Source: a virus. Taken from it: DNA of 21,668 bases. A model generated the notes under the pieces. It searched no databases and was not told where the DNA came from. It saw nothing but the letters and a program-made list of their open reading frames with translations. The DNA is taken from the IMG/VR virus record IMGVR_UViG_3300032893_003188, positions 1 through 21,668 of that record; one strand, written 5' to 3'. Numbering within the stretch: position 1 is the stretch's first letter; every line of letters starts with the position of its first letter. The position numbers and the translations under genes are program-made. Of this stretch, positions 8,612 through 16,507 are shown in pieces.

Positions 8612-9528
8612 GATTCGCCTCCAGCGGCCTTCGCCTGTTCCTCCTCCATCAATTCCTGCTTGTAGATAAGGAAATCCGTGACGCTGTAGCCGTAATCGCC
8701 GTGGTGTTTGGGCTGCACCGCGGTGTCACAGAACACGGGAATCCCGCAGAATTTCGCCTTGAGGCAGAAGCTGATGTCCTCGCCGTACTCCCCGCGCCCA
8801 TTCAAGGCCGGCAGACATTGGAACCAGCATGCGTTCTTCCACCAGCGCGGCTCCCGCTTGTCATCGAACTCGACGCGCCGCCGCACCGCGAGAGCCTGTA
8901 TTTCTGGGGTGTCCCCGTACAACCGCTTCTCGTAGCCGCACGACAGGTAGAACTCTCCGACCTCATCGAGCGCCTTGCGCGAAACCAGCATCATGCCCGT
9001 TCCGATGCCGTCGATCTGGAGCAGTTCGTTGCGCTTCCAGTGCAGGCGCGACTTGAAATCGCCCGTCATATCGTCGAACTCCCGCAAGGTGACATTCGGA
9101 GGGTCGGTGCGAACCGTGCAGAGCGCCCCCACGATGTCCTTCTCATGCGAGAGAAGCCGGACGAGCGAGTCCGGGCCTGGCTCAATGTCGTCGTCAATGA
9201 ACAGAACGTGCGTCCATGGCGTTCCGCTCTCCCGGTAGAGTTCGGCCACCATTTCGTTGCGCACCCAATGCACCAGAGAGTGCCCATAGACGATGACGCT
9301 GTGGATCGCCACACCGGCCTCCCGCGACGCGCACAGCATCTTCTCCATCGCCTTCTCGCAGTCGCGCTTGACGTTATCGAGGCTCGGAATGAGCACCGCT
9401 ACGCACGCGCCATGCTTGGGCGGAATGACGCGGAAGCCGAGCTTGCGCAGCAGTACCTCGCGCCCATCGGGGTCGCGCACCATGCGGTCGATCTGGCGCT
9501 CCCAATTCTGGATTCTGTCGTCTGTCAT
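8608..9528 (-). CDS. GT-A fold glycosyltransferase
   Basis: A 306-residue protein with the layout of GT-A glycosyltransferases, which transfer a sugar from a nucleotide donor. ACVAVLIPSLDNVK (41-54) is the first strand and nucleotide site; HVLFIDDDIEPGPD (107-120) contains the metal-binding DDD (112-114); QIDGIGTGMMLVSRKAL (171-187) and GEYGEDISFCLKA (246-258) hold the acceptor loop and the usual acidic catalytic pair (E250, D251); PKHHGD (273-278) supplies late His residues. It overlaps its neighbours on both sides (ATGA, GTGA) and so is part of the structural operon, not a loose cargo gene. A virion protein is a plausible acceptor; host surface sugar is an alternative. Confidence 0.82.
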   Translation of the reverse strand: MTDDRIQNWERQIDRMVRDPDGREVLLRKLGFRVIPPKHGACVAVLIPSLDNVKRDCEKAMEKMLCASREAGVAIHSVIVYGHSLVHWVRNEMVAELYRESGTPWTHVLFIDDDIEPGPDSLVRLLSHEKDIVGALCTVRTDPPNVTLREFDDMTGDFKSRLHWKRNELLQIDGIGTGMMLVSRKALDEVGEFYLSCGYEKRLYGDTPEIQALAVRRRVEFDDKREPRWWKNACWFQCLPALNGRGEYGEDISFCLKAKFCGIPVFCDTAVQPKHHGDYGYSVTDFLIYKQELMEEEQAKAAGGES

Positions 9529-9974
9529 GGAAGTATCAGTCCCGCCGCTTCTGCGCCCATCAATCGCTCCGCCATCTCGAACTGAGCGCGAAAACCGCTG
9601 ACCCTGGCCTCAATCTCCGCAGGGGTAAGTGGCCGCAGGTTGCGTTCTCGGGCGAACTCCCGTTTGCGCGCAATAGCTTCCTGTTCCTCGGCCTTCGCCA
9701 CCGGAGCGTCGGCGACGAGCTGCTCGAACTCCCCTTTCGCCCAATCCTTCACAATAGGGACGCGCTCTCCGTCTTCAAACTCCAGCGTGTCGTAGTGCTC
9801 TGGGTAGGCGACGTGGTACGGGGTGAACTCCAGCGTCGGCTCGTTCGAAGGAAGTTCAGGGTGACACGCGGAGCATTCGTCCTTCGGCTCCCGCAGCGGC
9901 ACCCCGCTTTTGTCCGTATAAATAATGATGAGGCGCGAAGGATTCTCCGCGCCGCACGATCGGCAGCGGTTCAT
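9525..9974 (-). CDS. Zinc-ribbon-like small protein
   Basis: A 149-residue protein with two CxxC pairs in its first 40 residues, CRSCGAEN and CSACH, spaced like a zinc ribbon and followed by an acidic middle (EFEDGERVPIVKDWAKGEFE) and a helical, charged C-terminus (AIARKREFARERNLRPLT). Start is the ATG overlapping the previous stop (ATGA), and its own stop overlaps the glycosyltransferase start in the same way. Function is unknown. It directly follows another CxxC protein, so the pair may act together. The zinc site is read from spacing alone. Confidence 0.7.
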   Translation of the reverse strand: MNRCRSCGAENPSRLIIIYTDKSGVPLREPKDECSACHPELPSNEPTLEFTPYHVAYPEHYDTLEFEDGERVPIVKDWAKGEFEQLVADAPVAKAEEQEAIARKREFARERNLRPLTPAEIEARVSGFRAQFEMAERLMGAEAAGLILP

Positions 9975-10432
9975 GACGGCTGCCCGTTCGCCTTCTGCGG
10001 CGCCGGAGCGTTCTTCGCCGCCACCTGCTTCTGCAGTTCCTGAACCTGCGCAAGCAGTTCGTTGTTTTGCTTCTCCAGGCGCTCGTTCTTGCGCTTGTTC
10101 TGTTCCTCCCGCTCCTTGGAGGTGAGGTGCGTTTCGACCCACACCTCGTAGGACACGCAGCCGGGATACTGGTCGAGGAATTCCTGCTGCTCGGGGTCGG
10201 CGGTCTGGAAGCTGCCTCGCGCGAACGAGATCACCTTGCGGACATGGTTCATCACGCCTTCGCCGCTGACGGGGCCGTAATGGACGTCGAGTCCCTCGGT
10301 CTTGACGTAGTAGGTCTTGAGTTCGACCGTGTGACGGCTGCCGTCATCGCACGTCCACTTGCCGGATGAAAAGTCCCCGCCGCAGCGAGTACACGTCCAG
10401 TCCCGCAATCCTTCGGGCTTTCCTTTTGCCAT
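9971..10432 (-). CDS. Small protein with CxxC and coiled coil
   Basis: A 153-residue protein in two parts. The N-terminus has WTCTRCGGDFSSGKWTC, a CxxC pair with one further Cys that could be half a zinc site. The C-terminal third (KEREEQNKRKNERLEKQNNE onward) is a clear coiled coil rich in Gln, Glu and Lys, ending in a Pro/Ala tail. ATG at 10432 is chosen because GAGGTG lies six bases before it; a GTG three codons upstream would overlap that signal. The stop overlaps the next start (ATGA). I do not recognise the family. Position between capsid and connector genes suits a head decoration or completion protein, but this is only inference. Confidence 0.65.
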   Translation of the reverse strand: MAKGKPEGLRDWTCTRCGGDFSSGKWTCDDGSRHTVELKTYYVKTEGLDVHYGPVSGEGVMNHVRKVISFARGSFQTADPEQQEFLDQYPGCVSYEVWVETHLTSKEREEQNKRKNERLEKQNNELLAQVQELQKQVAAKNAPAPQKANGQPS

Positions 10433-10444
10433 ATTGCTCACCTC

Positions 10445-10472
10445 AAAACAAAGGGCAGGCCGAAGCCTGCCC
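10445..10472 (-). terminator. Intrinsic terminator or attenuator after capsid gene
   Basis: On the transcribed strand GGGCAGGC and GCCTGCCC form a perfect eight-base stem closed by a TTCG tetraloop, one of the most stable RNA loops, followed by TTTGTTTT. This is a textbook intrinsic terminator 27 bases past the capsid stop. The T-run runs directly into the ribosome binding site of the next gene, with no new promoter visible, so partial read-through is likely and would lower expression of the later genes relative to capsid. Confidence 0.9.
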
Positions 10473-10498
10473 CTCCAGGTTGGTCACGCAGCCGCCAG

Positions 10499-11710
10499 CT
10501 AAGCGAACGCGGTGGCGTTGTAGCCGCGGGCGTGTTTCTTCTCGTGGCGCACCTGCCACCCCACCATCGAGCGGTACTCGTCCACCGTCCGGGCGCTGCC
10601 GTCCTGAACGACGTTCTCGTACAGCTTGGTGTTGAGGTTCTTGCCGTTCCCCGCCAGGTAGCGGTAGGTCACGGAGGGCAGGTCGATGAGGTACAACTCA
10701 TCGTCGAAGCCCGCCGCACCCGCAATGCCCGCTTCCATACGGAAGTTATTGGCAATCATGTAGGTGCCGTGATTGGTGACGATCTTCTTGATGGTCACTC
10801 CGAACACGTCGTCCTGCACGTTGGTGAGAATCTTGTTGGCGCTGAAATAGTCGAACGCCGACAGGATCGTGGGGCCGGCCATGCACAGCTTCTGCTTTTC
10901 GCCGTACCGGAAGCCCTTTTCACCGAACTTCAGCATCGAGGTGTACGTCAGAGTGGTCGAGAAGTCCGTGATGTTGGTTGCGATGGTCGCCTTGACGCCC
11001 TGCGTCGCCCACCGGGAGCCCGTCGCCTCCAAGTCTTCGTAGCCCTGGCCCCAAAGGCCGGCCGCTTCGATTTCCGAGCGGTGACGCACCAGCGCGACGC
11101 CGCGCTGATAGTTTCGCTCGCCCTCGGGAGTGGCGAACGCCTCCGTCGCTTCCATGATCTCCGTCGTCTTGATCGGAGTACGGAAGTATTGGCACCAGGA
11201 CTTCTTCGGGACTTTCTGGGTCGTGCGAACGGTCGGAACGGCCGCACCTTCCACGCACGCCTGCCCCAGGATGCGGAGCGAGGAAGTCGCGCTGATGGTG
11301 TCGGCGGTGGTCGCTCCGCCAATCGCACGGGTGATGTTGAGCGTGTTGCCGTTGACCGCCGTGACCAGGATGATCTCCTCAATCGCCGAGATCCCGGCGC
11401 CCGTCGCCTTCGGCACGATGACCAGATCATCAACGGCGAAAATCGTGCCGTCCACGACCACAATCTGCGTCGCGTTGGAGGCGTAATTCGTGGTGCCGTT
11501 GTTGACCTGGCCCCACAGCGGAGCTTCTGCGTCCTCGAACCACTCAAACTTCGGAGTGACCGAGGCCGCGCGCTTCTTGGCTTGGTTCGTGAGGACCCAC
11601 AGGGGAGCCGCATCCGGCTCCAGCTTCAACATGGACTCGTCCACGTCACGCTTGAGCGTGGTTTCCTGCGAGGCGTTATAGACAGCGCGAGTGGTCTGAA
11701 TCAAAGACAT
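10499..11710 (-). CDS. Major capsid protein
   Basis: A 403-residue major capsid protein that resembles the DUF5309 or SU10-like group of HK97-fold coat proteins. Evidence: an N-terminal arm without a cleavable propeptide domain, the segment VTPKFEWFEDAEAPLWG (about residues 52-68), an inserted beta-rich stretch (VDGTIFAVDDLVIVPKATG onward) and a long E-loop/P-domain section including the RTTQKVPKKSWCQYFRTPI and ERNYQRGVALVRHRSEIEAA helix. The C-terminal part (DVFGVTIKKIVTNHGTYMI, then LPSVTYRYLAGNGKNLNT) suits the A-domain. The ATG is preceded by AGAGAGG five bases upstream. It follows the scaffold gene by 44 bases and is followed at once by a terminator, as expected for the most abundant product. 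Confidence 0.9.
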   Translation of the reverse strand: MSLIQTTRAVYNASQETTLKRDVDESMLKLEPDAAPLWVLTNQAKKRAASVTPKFEWFEDAEAPLWGQVNNGTTNYASNATQIVVVDGTIFAVDDLVIVPKATGAGISAIEEIILVTAVNGNTLNITRAIGGATTADTISATSSLRILGQACVEGAAVPTVRTTQKVPKKSWCQYFRTPIKTTEIMEATEAFATPEGERNYQRGVALVRHRSEIEAAGLWGQGYEDLEATGSRWATQGVKATIATNITDFSTTLTYTSMLKFGEKGFRYGEKQKLCMAGPTILSAFDYFSANKILTNVQDDVFGVTIKKIVTNHGTYMIANNFRMEAGIAGAAGFDDELYLIDLPSVTYRYLAGNGKNLNTKLYENVVQDGSARTVDEYRSMVGWQVRHEKKHARGYNATAFA

Positions 11711-11754
11711 AGCATCCTCTCTTTCAACAGTCTCGCCCGCGCCTTACGACGACC

Positions 11755-12945
11755 TTACTTCTTGGCGAACACGTTCCCATTCCGCGCGTTGTAGGCCGCG
11801 ATAATGGAAGCGTTGATGTCGTTTTCAGGTTGGGCAAACTGTCCTCTGGACTGACCCGATCCCAGCGCCTGACCCGCCCGGCGAGTTTCGTTCGCCTTGC
11901 GCTCCAGTTTCTTGCCCGTTTCCACCGCTTCTGCCACCACGGCAGGGTTGACCTTCTGGCCCGTCATGAGCTTCGCCAGTACCGCGTAACGCGCCCGTGT
12001 TTGCTCCCGGAACGGCAGCACGCGCCCCGCCTTGTCGCGGAACACCATGCCATCGAATCCTGGAATCTGTTTCGCCGCCTGGCGAATTGCCGTCCGAAAC
12101 TCTTTCGAGCCATAGTCCGGCAAGTCCGCGTACAGCGGTTGGCCGTTCTCCCCCTGTGTGTTGCGAACCTCGTCCCACTCCTCCGCGTAAGCCACGCGCT
12201 CGTACATGCGTGCGATGCCCGGAAATGCCTGCTCCATAACTGCCGGAAGGAAGCGAGGCATCGTGGTGAGCATGAGATCGACTGCGCCCGTCGCCAAGAC
12301 CCTCCCCACCTGCGGGGCCTTCTCGACGACAGCCTTCATTTCGGGGTCGTTTACGTCCACGCTCAACGCCTGCAGCACGTTCATGCCGAGTTCGTTGAAC
12401 GCCACGGGGTCGCAAGTCTGATTGACGATGTTCTCGACCTGCGAGTAATACTGCTTCCGCTGCTCAGCGGGGTCGGTTGGGGTCTGCGGTGCGTCGGCCT
12501 CAGCCTCGTCGGTTTCGAGGGTGGGTCCCTCTCCTTCGTCGCTCTGACCGTCGCGCATCTTGGCAAGGAAGATGTCGCTGTTGATCTTGTCGTGCAGGAG
12601 TTGCCGCAGTTGAGGGTTCTGCTCAATCTGCTCCTGCGTGTAGCCGTAGCGTTTGGCGTACCGCGCAATGGCATCGTCAGGAAAGACCTTTTGCTGCTCG
12701 TCGGGGAGCCAGTTTGGGTCGTCCTGTTCGTCGCCCTCCGGTGTTGCCGGAGCCGCTTCGGTTTGGGCGTCCGTTCCGTCAGTCTCGGTGGCTACGCTGG
12801 TTTCGGGATCTTCCGCAGTCACTTCGATTGCCGGCCGGACGCCGAGGAAACTGGAATGTCTTTCCAGTTCGCTGGTCGCCTCGGATGAGGCAGTGGTGGT
12901 CGCTGCCGGTTGCGGTGGGTTCGCAACCTGCTCAGTTGTTTCCAC
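11755..12945 (-). CDS. Scaffolding-like head assembly protein
   Basis: A 396-residue hydrophilic protein directly before the capsid gene, the usual place for the scaffold that shapes the procapsid. The first 90 residues are low-complexity and acidic (many Thr, Ala, Glu). A helical section follows, with DPNWLPDEQQKVFPDDAIAR, YGYTQEQIEQNPQLRQLL and a long helical region around EKAPQVGRVLATGAVDLML. The C-terminus is basic (ETGKKLERKANETRRAGQA), as needed to touch the inner capsid. No protease motif is seen. The start is GTG, fixed by the strong AAGGAG six bases upstream. Identification rests on position and composition, as scaffolds diverge quickly. Confidence 0.7.
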   Translation of the reverse strand: METTEQVANPPQPAATTTASSEATSELERHSSFLGVRPAIEVTAEDPETSVATETDGTDAQTEAAPATPEGDEQDDPNWLPDEQQKVFPDDAIARYAKRYGYTQEQIEQNPQLRQLLHDKINSDIFLAKMRDGQSDEGEGPTLETDEAEADAPQTPTDPAEQRKQYYSQVENIVNQTCDPVAFNELGMNVLQALSVDVNDPEMKAVVEKAPQVGRVLATGAVDLMLTTMPRFLPAVMEQAFPGIARMYERVAYAEEWDEVRNTQGENGQPLYADLPDYGSKEFRTAIRQAAKQIPGFDGMVFRDKAGRVLPFREQTRARYAVLAKLMTGQKVNPAVVAEAVETGKKLERKANETRRAGQALGSGQSRGQFAQPENDINASIIAAYNARNGNVFAKK

Positions 12946-12963
12946 GTTGTGCTCCTTATTATT

Positions 12964-13003
12964 CTCAGCAGTGGGTCTGCCGAGATTCGGCGGTGGGTCC
13001 GCC
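12964..13003 (-). promoter_or_regulatory. Twin hairpins with ACCCA loops
   Basis: Two stem-loops lie six bases upstream of the scaffold ribosome binding site. As read on the transcribed strand, the first is GGCGG-ACCCA-CCGCC (13003-12989) and the second CTCGGCAG-ACCCA-CTGCTGAG (12984-12964), the latter including one G-U pair. The loops are identical. The stems next to the loop differ by a compensatory change: a C-G pair in one is a T-A pair at the same place in the other. Duplicated loop plus compensated stem argues for selection on RNA shape, for example a protein-binding site. No T-run follows, so they are not terminators. Confidence 0.6.
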
Positions 13004-13203
13004 AGAACTCGGGTGTTGCGACGGGAACGCTAACCCGCGGCGTTGCTTCCCTAAGACGAACGAAGATGAATCACTCTGGATAAAGGAAGAAGAGAGCCAC
13101 TACTTCTGACTGGTAAAGAACTCCTCTGTGGCGAAGGCTCTCCAGATTAACAACTGAGTATCGGCGTATCGCGGATCGATCGCGCACATGATACCGGGCA
13201 AAC

Positions 13204-13219
13204 CAGTGAAGCGTCACTG
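13204..13219 (-). terminator. Weak hairpin after membrane protein gene
   Basis: One base past the stop codon of the membrane-anchored protein, CAGTGA and TCACTG can pair around a four-base loop. The six-base stem is followed on the transcribed strand only by GGTTTG, not by a run of T, so it is a poor intrinsic terminator. It may simply protect the transcript end. Confidence 0.3.
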
Positions 13220-13220
13220 A

Positions 13221-13877
13221 TTAGGGCTTCTCAGACACGTAGTTATATGCCCCGTCATTCATCTCTAGGCGCTCGACCCGATTGTGCACGTCCACGTTCC
13301 AAAAAATGGACCATTCCTTTACTCCTGGTGCACCCAAGATACTCGAAGGGCTTGCAAACTCAGGACCCCATGACATGTACGAGTAGTCAGATGAAATAGA
13401 CTGAACCGAGGCCCCAAGTTCATTCGCCTTCGCCATCACAACACCATTCGAGTCTCCTAGATGGAGACCATGTATTGTCCCTTGGAACGGCGGCATAACG
13501 CTTACCTTGATTACCCTGGAGTCACGCCAGTTCGAGAGCGGAGAGTCCAGCACTGTGGTTACGGTTAACCCCGCCGGATACGAATAGTGACAATCGGCTG
13601 GAAAATGTTTGAGGTTTCGTGGTTGAGCGCAATCTTGGTCTGCTGAGGAGAAGATTTGCTTTGGGTCCTTTCCCAGGGCGGCGGTTATTGAGCTGAGCCT
13701 CAACCAAGGGGAGGGGGTATCCAATGCCAGTTCGAGTGTGGCAGTCTTTGCAACGTCTTCTTTACTGTCTCCGCCAAAAAAGAAAAGGAATATGACGAGC
13801 CCAACAAGCAGGACCATAAAGAAAAGCCCGCACCCTGCAACGAAGTTACCGGTCTTTGAAATTTTCGCCCTAGCCAT
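13221..13877 (-). CDS. Membrane-anchored protein of unknown function
   Basis: A 218-residue protein with one strong membrane segment (residues 12-35, containing CGLFFMVLLVGLVIFLFFF) after a short basic N-terminus (MARAKISKTG), predicting an inner-membrane anchor with the remainder outside the cytoplasm. The outer part has two cysteines about 15 residues apart (DQDCAQP and ADCHYS) that could form a disulfide, and a GLHLGDSNGVVMAKANELGA stretch that faintly recalls SmpA/OmlA-like folds. I do not recognise a family. The ATG at 13877 is chosen because the membrane segment follows it; the frame is open further up but without sense. Lower GC than the flanking head genes and 136 bases of spacing suggest an acquired gene, perhaps acting on the cell envelope. 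Confidence 0.7.
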   Translation of the reverse strand: MARAKISKTGNFVAGCGLFFMVLLVGLVIFLFFFGGDSKEDVAKTATLELALDTPSPWLRLSSITAALGKDPKQIFSSADQDCAQPRNLKHFPADCHYSYPAGLTVTTVLDSPLSNWRDSRVIKVSVMPPFQGTIHGLHLGDSNGVVMAKANELGASVQSISSDYSYMSWGPEFASPSSILGAPGVKEWSIFWNVDVHNRVERLEMNDGAYNYVSEKP

Positions 13878-14013
13878 AGAAGTCTTCGCGACGACAATAG
13901 TAGCCCGTCCAGCCCGATTGCGGCACTGTAGACTTTCGTTCCTCTTGTTTTTGGAATCTAATTCTGAGACCCGCGGACAGGCTTTTACAGGGGCATCCTG
14001 ACAGGGCAATCCA

Positions 14014-14235
14014 TCAAAGGTCCAGCAGCTCCTGCATGAACGTCTCATACGCCTGCGCTTTGGCCGCATAATCCGCCGCCACTTCAGGGTCGCGCGGTAC
14101 GTGCGCCATCGCCTGCGCGCAGGCCCGGCGGCACTCGTCAGCCTTCATCTCGCAGAACTTCTCCAGCAACGCCCTGAGGTGTGTGCTGTCCTTCAGGTCT
14201 TCCAACACATGCCGTTCCAGATCGGAGAAGTCCAT
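14014..14235 (-). CDS. Small helical protein after portal
   Basis: A 73-residue protein, mostly charged helix, that I do not recognise. It is rich in Glu, Lys and Ala, with CEMKADECRRACAQAMAHV in the middle carrying three cysteines. No membrane segment is present. The ATG shares its first base with the portal stop (TGATG), and AAGG lies six bases upstream inside the portal gene, so it is very likely translated by coupling to the portal. A GTG one codon earlier is in frame. Position and size would suit a head accessory or assembly factor, but this is inference from context only. Confidence 0.7.
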   Translation of the reverse strand: MDFSDLERHVLEDLKDSTHLRALLEKFCEMKADECRRACAQAMAHVPRDPEVAADYAAKAQAYETFMQELLDL

Positions 14236-16505
14236 CACGCGCCTTGCCCTGCCGCCGCGAGCTTTTGCTGGCCCGCGTCCGTCTGTTCGGCCGCCGATAG
14301 CAAGTTGCTCGCGTGGTCGGCCGCCTGGGACAACTTCCCTACCGCGTTGATCGTCGCCTCGTGCTTGAGTTCCTGGCTCGGTTGCAGCCCCAACATCGGC
14401 AGGATTTGGTTCTGCACGTCCTCCGGCAGGTTGTCGAAGGGCATCGACAGCGAGATATTGATCTTCGCTGGTGGAGGCCCGGGATTCGGATTCTCGGGCT
14501 TGATGTAACTGTCCGGGTCGCCAATCCCGCGAATCGTGCCCAGATGGAACCGCACCACCTTGCGGATGTCGATCACGTCCGGCGCCGAGAGTGCCACTTG
14601 CTCCAGATCGTTCGCCGCCGCCCTCCGCAGATCATCGTCTACCGCGAGGTACGAGCCGGCCTCAGCTTCCACCTGGAAGTCCTCTTGAATCTCCAGCGGA
14701 TTGACGCGGATGGCAGCGGTCTTACCGTACCCGCTCGACAACACCCACTGCTCCGGCTGCATCACCGTAGGGTCGAAGTTGATGCCGCGCTCCGCCAGTT
14801 CCTGCGGGTCCATCTGCGACAGCATCTTCCGCAGTTCGGGCGACCAGTAGCGCGACTCAATCTCCCAATCGTCCGACGCTGCCTGCTGGATCATCCAGAG
14901 CTTCTTCTGGCCGAGTTCGCGAAGGTAGATGTTGCGCCCGTCGATCTTGAACTGCAGCAGTGCGTCATACGCCTTCGCCGCCAGCATCGAGGTGGTCGCC
15001 GTCTTGCCGGCTTGCGGATTCATCGAAGTGCCGGACTCGACACTATTCAGCGACGGCTCTGCGATGCCCAGAATGCGCCACAACTCCGCACTCCGCTCGA
15101 ACGCTCCGCTCGGCAGCGGAGGCTCGTTCAGGAATTGGAAGTTCTTGATGTCCTTCACCCGCAGTTCGCGCCAATTCCCGCGGTTCGTGGCCTCGTCGGC
15201 AACATCCTCCTTCCCCTGTACCAGCAGGAACTTCTTGAGCAAGCTGGTGATGTAGTCGAAGTTCTGCCCATACGTGTAGTTGAGCAGCATGTGGATGTAG
15301 CGCAGCAGCCGGGGCGTCGAGTCGCCCACCAGCGAGATCAAATCAGGCAGCGGGACGAACTCCGTGTAAACGTACTTCCCATAAAGCTCCCACGGATACG
15401 GCATCCTGCCGAGGGGCTTGTCGCGCAGGTGCTCACTCACCCACGTTACCCACATGCGGCCATCGTCGCCCTGCTCGTGGCACTCCAGAATGTCGAACCG
15501 CTTGCGGGGCAAGAGCCTCCGATTCATGTACGGAGTGCTCTTTCCAATCACGTCGCGGAACATCTGCCGCAGATTGGAAACCTTCGCGTCCTCTTGCTCC
15601 GGCCCGGGGTTCAGGTCGAGAAGCTCCTGGCAGGCTTTCGGGTCGAACGCATTGATTGCCTGTCCGCTGTCGTCCCGGTACGTGACCTTCTGCATCTTCT
15701 CCAGCCAGAGGTCGTTTTCGGTGTAGGACTCGACGATATAGGAGGAATCGTCGAGGTACAGGATGCCAGGCTCGAAAAACAGGTCGCCAACGAACAGCGA
15801 TTTCACCGTTGGGCCTTCGTACTGCTTCACCTTCTGGGGCACGATGATCTCGTTGCCGCCCTTCCCGAGGAACTGCGTAATCTCGTCGTCGCTCATGTCC
15901 GGCCCGAGCGTATCCACCGCGCTCTGAATCTCCTCCTCGGGAGCGCCTTGCGCCGCCATCACCGAGCGCCTGTCTCGGAAAATGACCTGGTTGCCCTTCA
16001 TCAACGCCTGCCGATAGACGCGAGTGGCCGCGATGGTGTTCCACCACAGCTTTCCCTGGCCGAAGCCGAACGCCTCTGCCATCATCACCACACGCCGATC
16101 ATCCCGCGCCTCGTTCGAACGGTCGTACTGCTGCCCCGCCTGAGCGCTCAGCGCCTCGGCAATCAGCGGGTTGCTGCCACCGATGTAGCGCAGGGTGTAC
16201 GGCTGCGCGGTCATCCGGGCAGCGTTGCGCCGGAACATCATGTTCAGGTCGGGCATAGCCACGGCGGTGCGTTGCTTGTCCTCTACTTCCCTGCCGTTGG
16301 CATCCAGCTTCTTGAACGGCTCCACACGGCACTTGATCGCGCGATACGTCTCCACCAGCTCGTCGTAATAGTTCGCCACCATCCAGTCGCGGGACTGGTT
16401 CCTGCGCTCAATGATGTCGGTCACCGTGGCATCGACGGGAGTTGTCCCGTCGTTTACCTTGGCGTCCTGCGTGTCCGTGTTGGAGCCGTCGTAGGAAGTG
16501 TCCAT
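14235..16505 (-). CDS. Portal protein
   Basis: A 756-residue portal of the P22 type, the ring at the capsid vertex through which DNA enters and leaves. Support comes from the large size, the opening with ERRNQSRDWMVANYYDELVE, the crown and wing features (MPDLNMMFRRNAARMTAQPY, VKSLFVGDLFFEPG), a long central section with PLPDLISLVGDSTPRLLRYI, the segment SGTSMNPQAGKTATTSML, and a helical, Gln-rich C-terminus that suits a barrel. The position just after the terminase and before scaffold and capsid also fits. The start is uncertain: ATG at 16505 is chosen, with a GTG at 16520 possible, but neither has a ribosome binding site, because REP-like sequence runs to within two bases of the ATG. The stop overlaps the next ATG (TGATG). 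Confidence 0.88.
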   Translation of the reverse strand: MDTSYDGSNTDTQDAKVNDGTTPVDATVTDIIERRNQSRDWMVANYYDELVETYRAIKCRVEPFKKLDANGREVEDKQRTAVAMPDLNMMFRRNAARMTAQPYTLRYIGGSNPLIAEALSAQAGQQYDRSNEARDDRRVVMMAEAFGFGQGKLWWNTIAATRVYRQALMKGNQVIFRDRRSVMAAQGAPEEEIQSAVDTLGPDMSDDEITQFLGKGGNEIIVPQKVKQYEGPTVKSLFVGDLFFEPGILYLDDSSYIVESYTENDLWLEKMQKVTYRDDSGQAINAFDPKACQELLDLNPGPEQEDAKVSNLRQMFRDVIGKSTPYMNRRLLPRKRFDILECHEQGDDGRMWVTWVSEHLRDKPLGRMPYPWELYGKYVYTEFVPLPDLISLVGDSTPRLLRYIHMLLNYTYGQNFDYITSLLKKFLLVQGKEDVADEATNRGNWRELRVKDIKNFQFLNEPPLPSGAFERSAELWRILGIAEPSLNSVESGTSMNPQAGKTATTSMLAAKAYDALLQFKIDGRNIYLRELGQKKLWMIQQAASDDWEIESRYWSPELRKMLSQMDPQELAERGINFDPTVMQPEQWVLSSGYGKTAAIRVNPLEIQEDFQVEAEAGSYLAVDDDLRRAAANDLEQVALSAPDVIDIRKVVRFHLGTIRGIGDPDSYIKPENPNPGPPPAKINISLSMPFDNLPEDVQNQILPMLGLQPSQELKHEATINAVGKLSQAADHASNLLSAAEQTDAGQQKLAAAGQGA

Positions 16506-16507
16506 GC

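Larger units (their letters stand above)
12946..13220 (-). promoter_or_regulatory. Structured leader before the scaffold gene
   Basis: These 275 bases carry no convincing gene on either strand. On the transcribed strand they hold several inverted repeats: GAGAGCC (13136-13142) with GGCTCTC (13092-13098), which alternates with GCCAC and GTGGC just inside it; AACGC with GCGTT at 13026-13044; and, nearest the gene, two hairpins with identical loops (listed separately). The leader ends in a strong ribosome binding site, AAGGAG (12952-12957), six bases before the GTG start. I could not find a convincing sigma-70 promoter. A leader this long and folded inside an otherwise tightly packed operon suggests regulation of scaffold and capsid synthesis. 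Confidence 0.5.

Noticed and set aside
10532-11794. A 420-codon plus-strand frame opposite the capsid gene
   Set aside because: Same shadow pattern; the minus-strand capsid protein explains the codon structure.
13092-13142. tRNA-like structure from a seven-base inverted repeat in the scaffold leader
   Set aside because: Only 37 bases lie between the arms, too few for a tRNA, and no T-loop sequence or CCA end is found.
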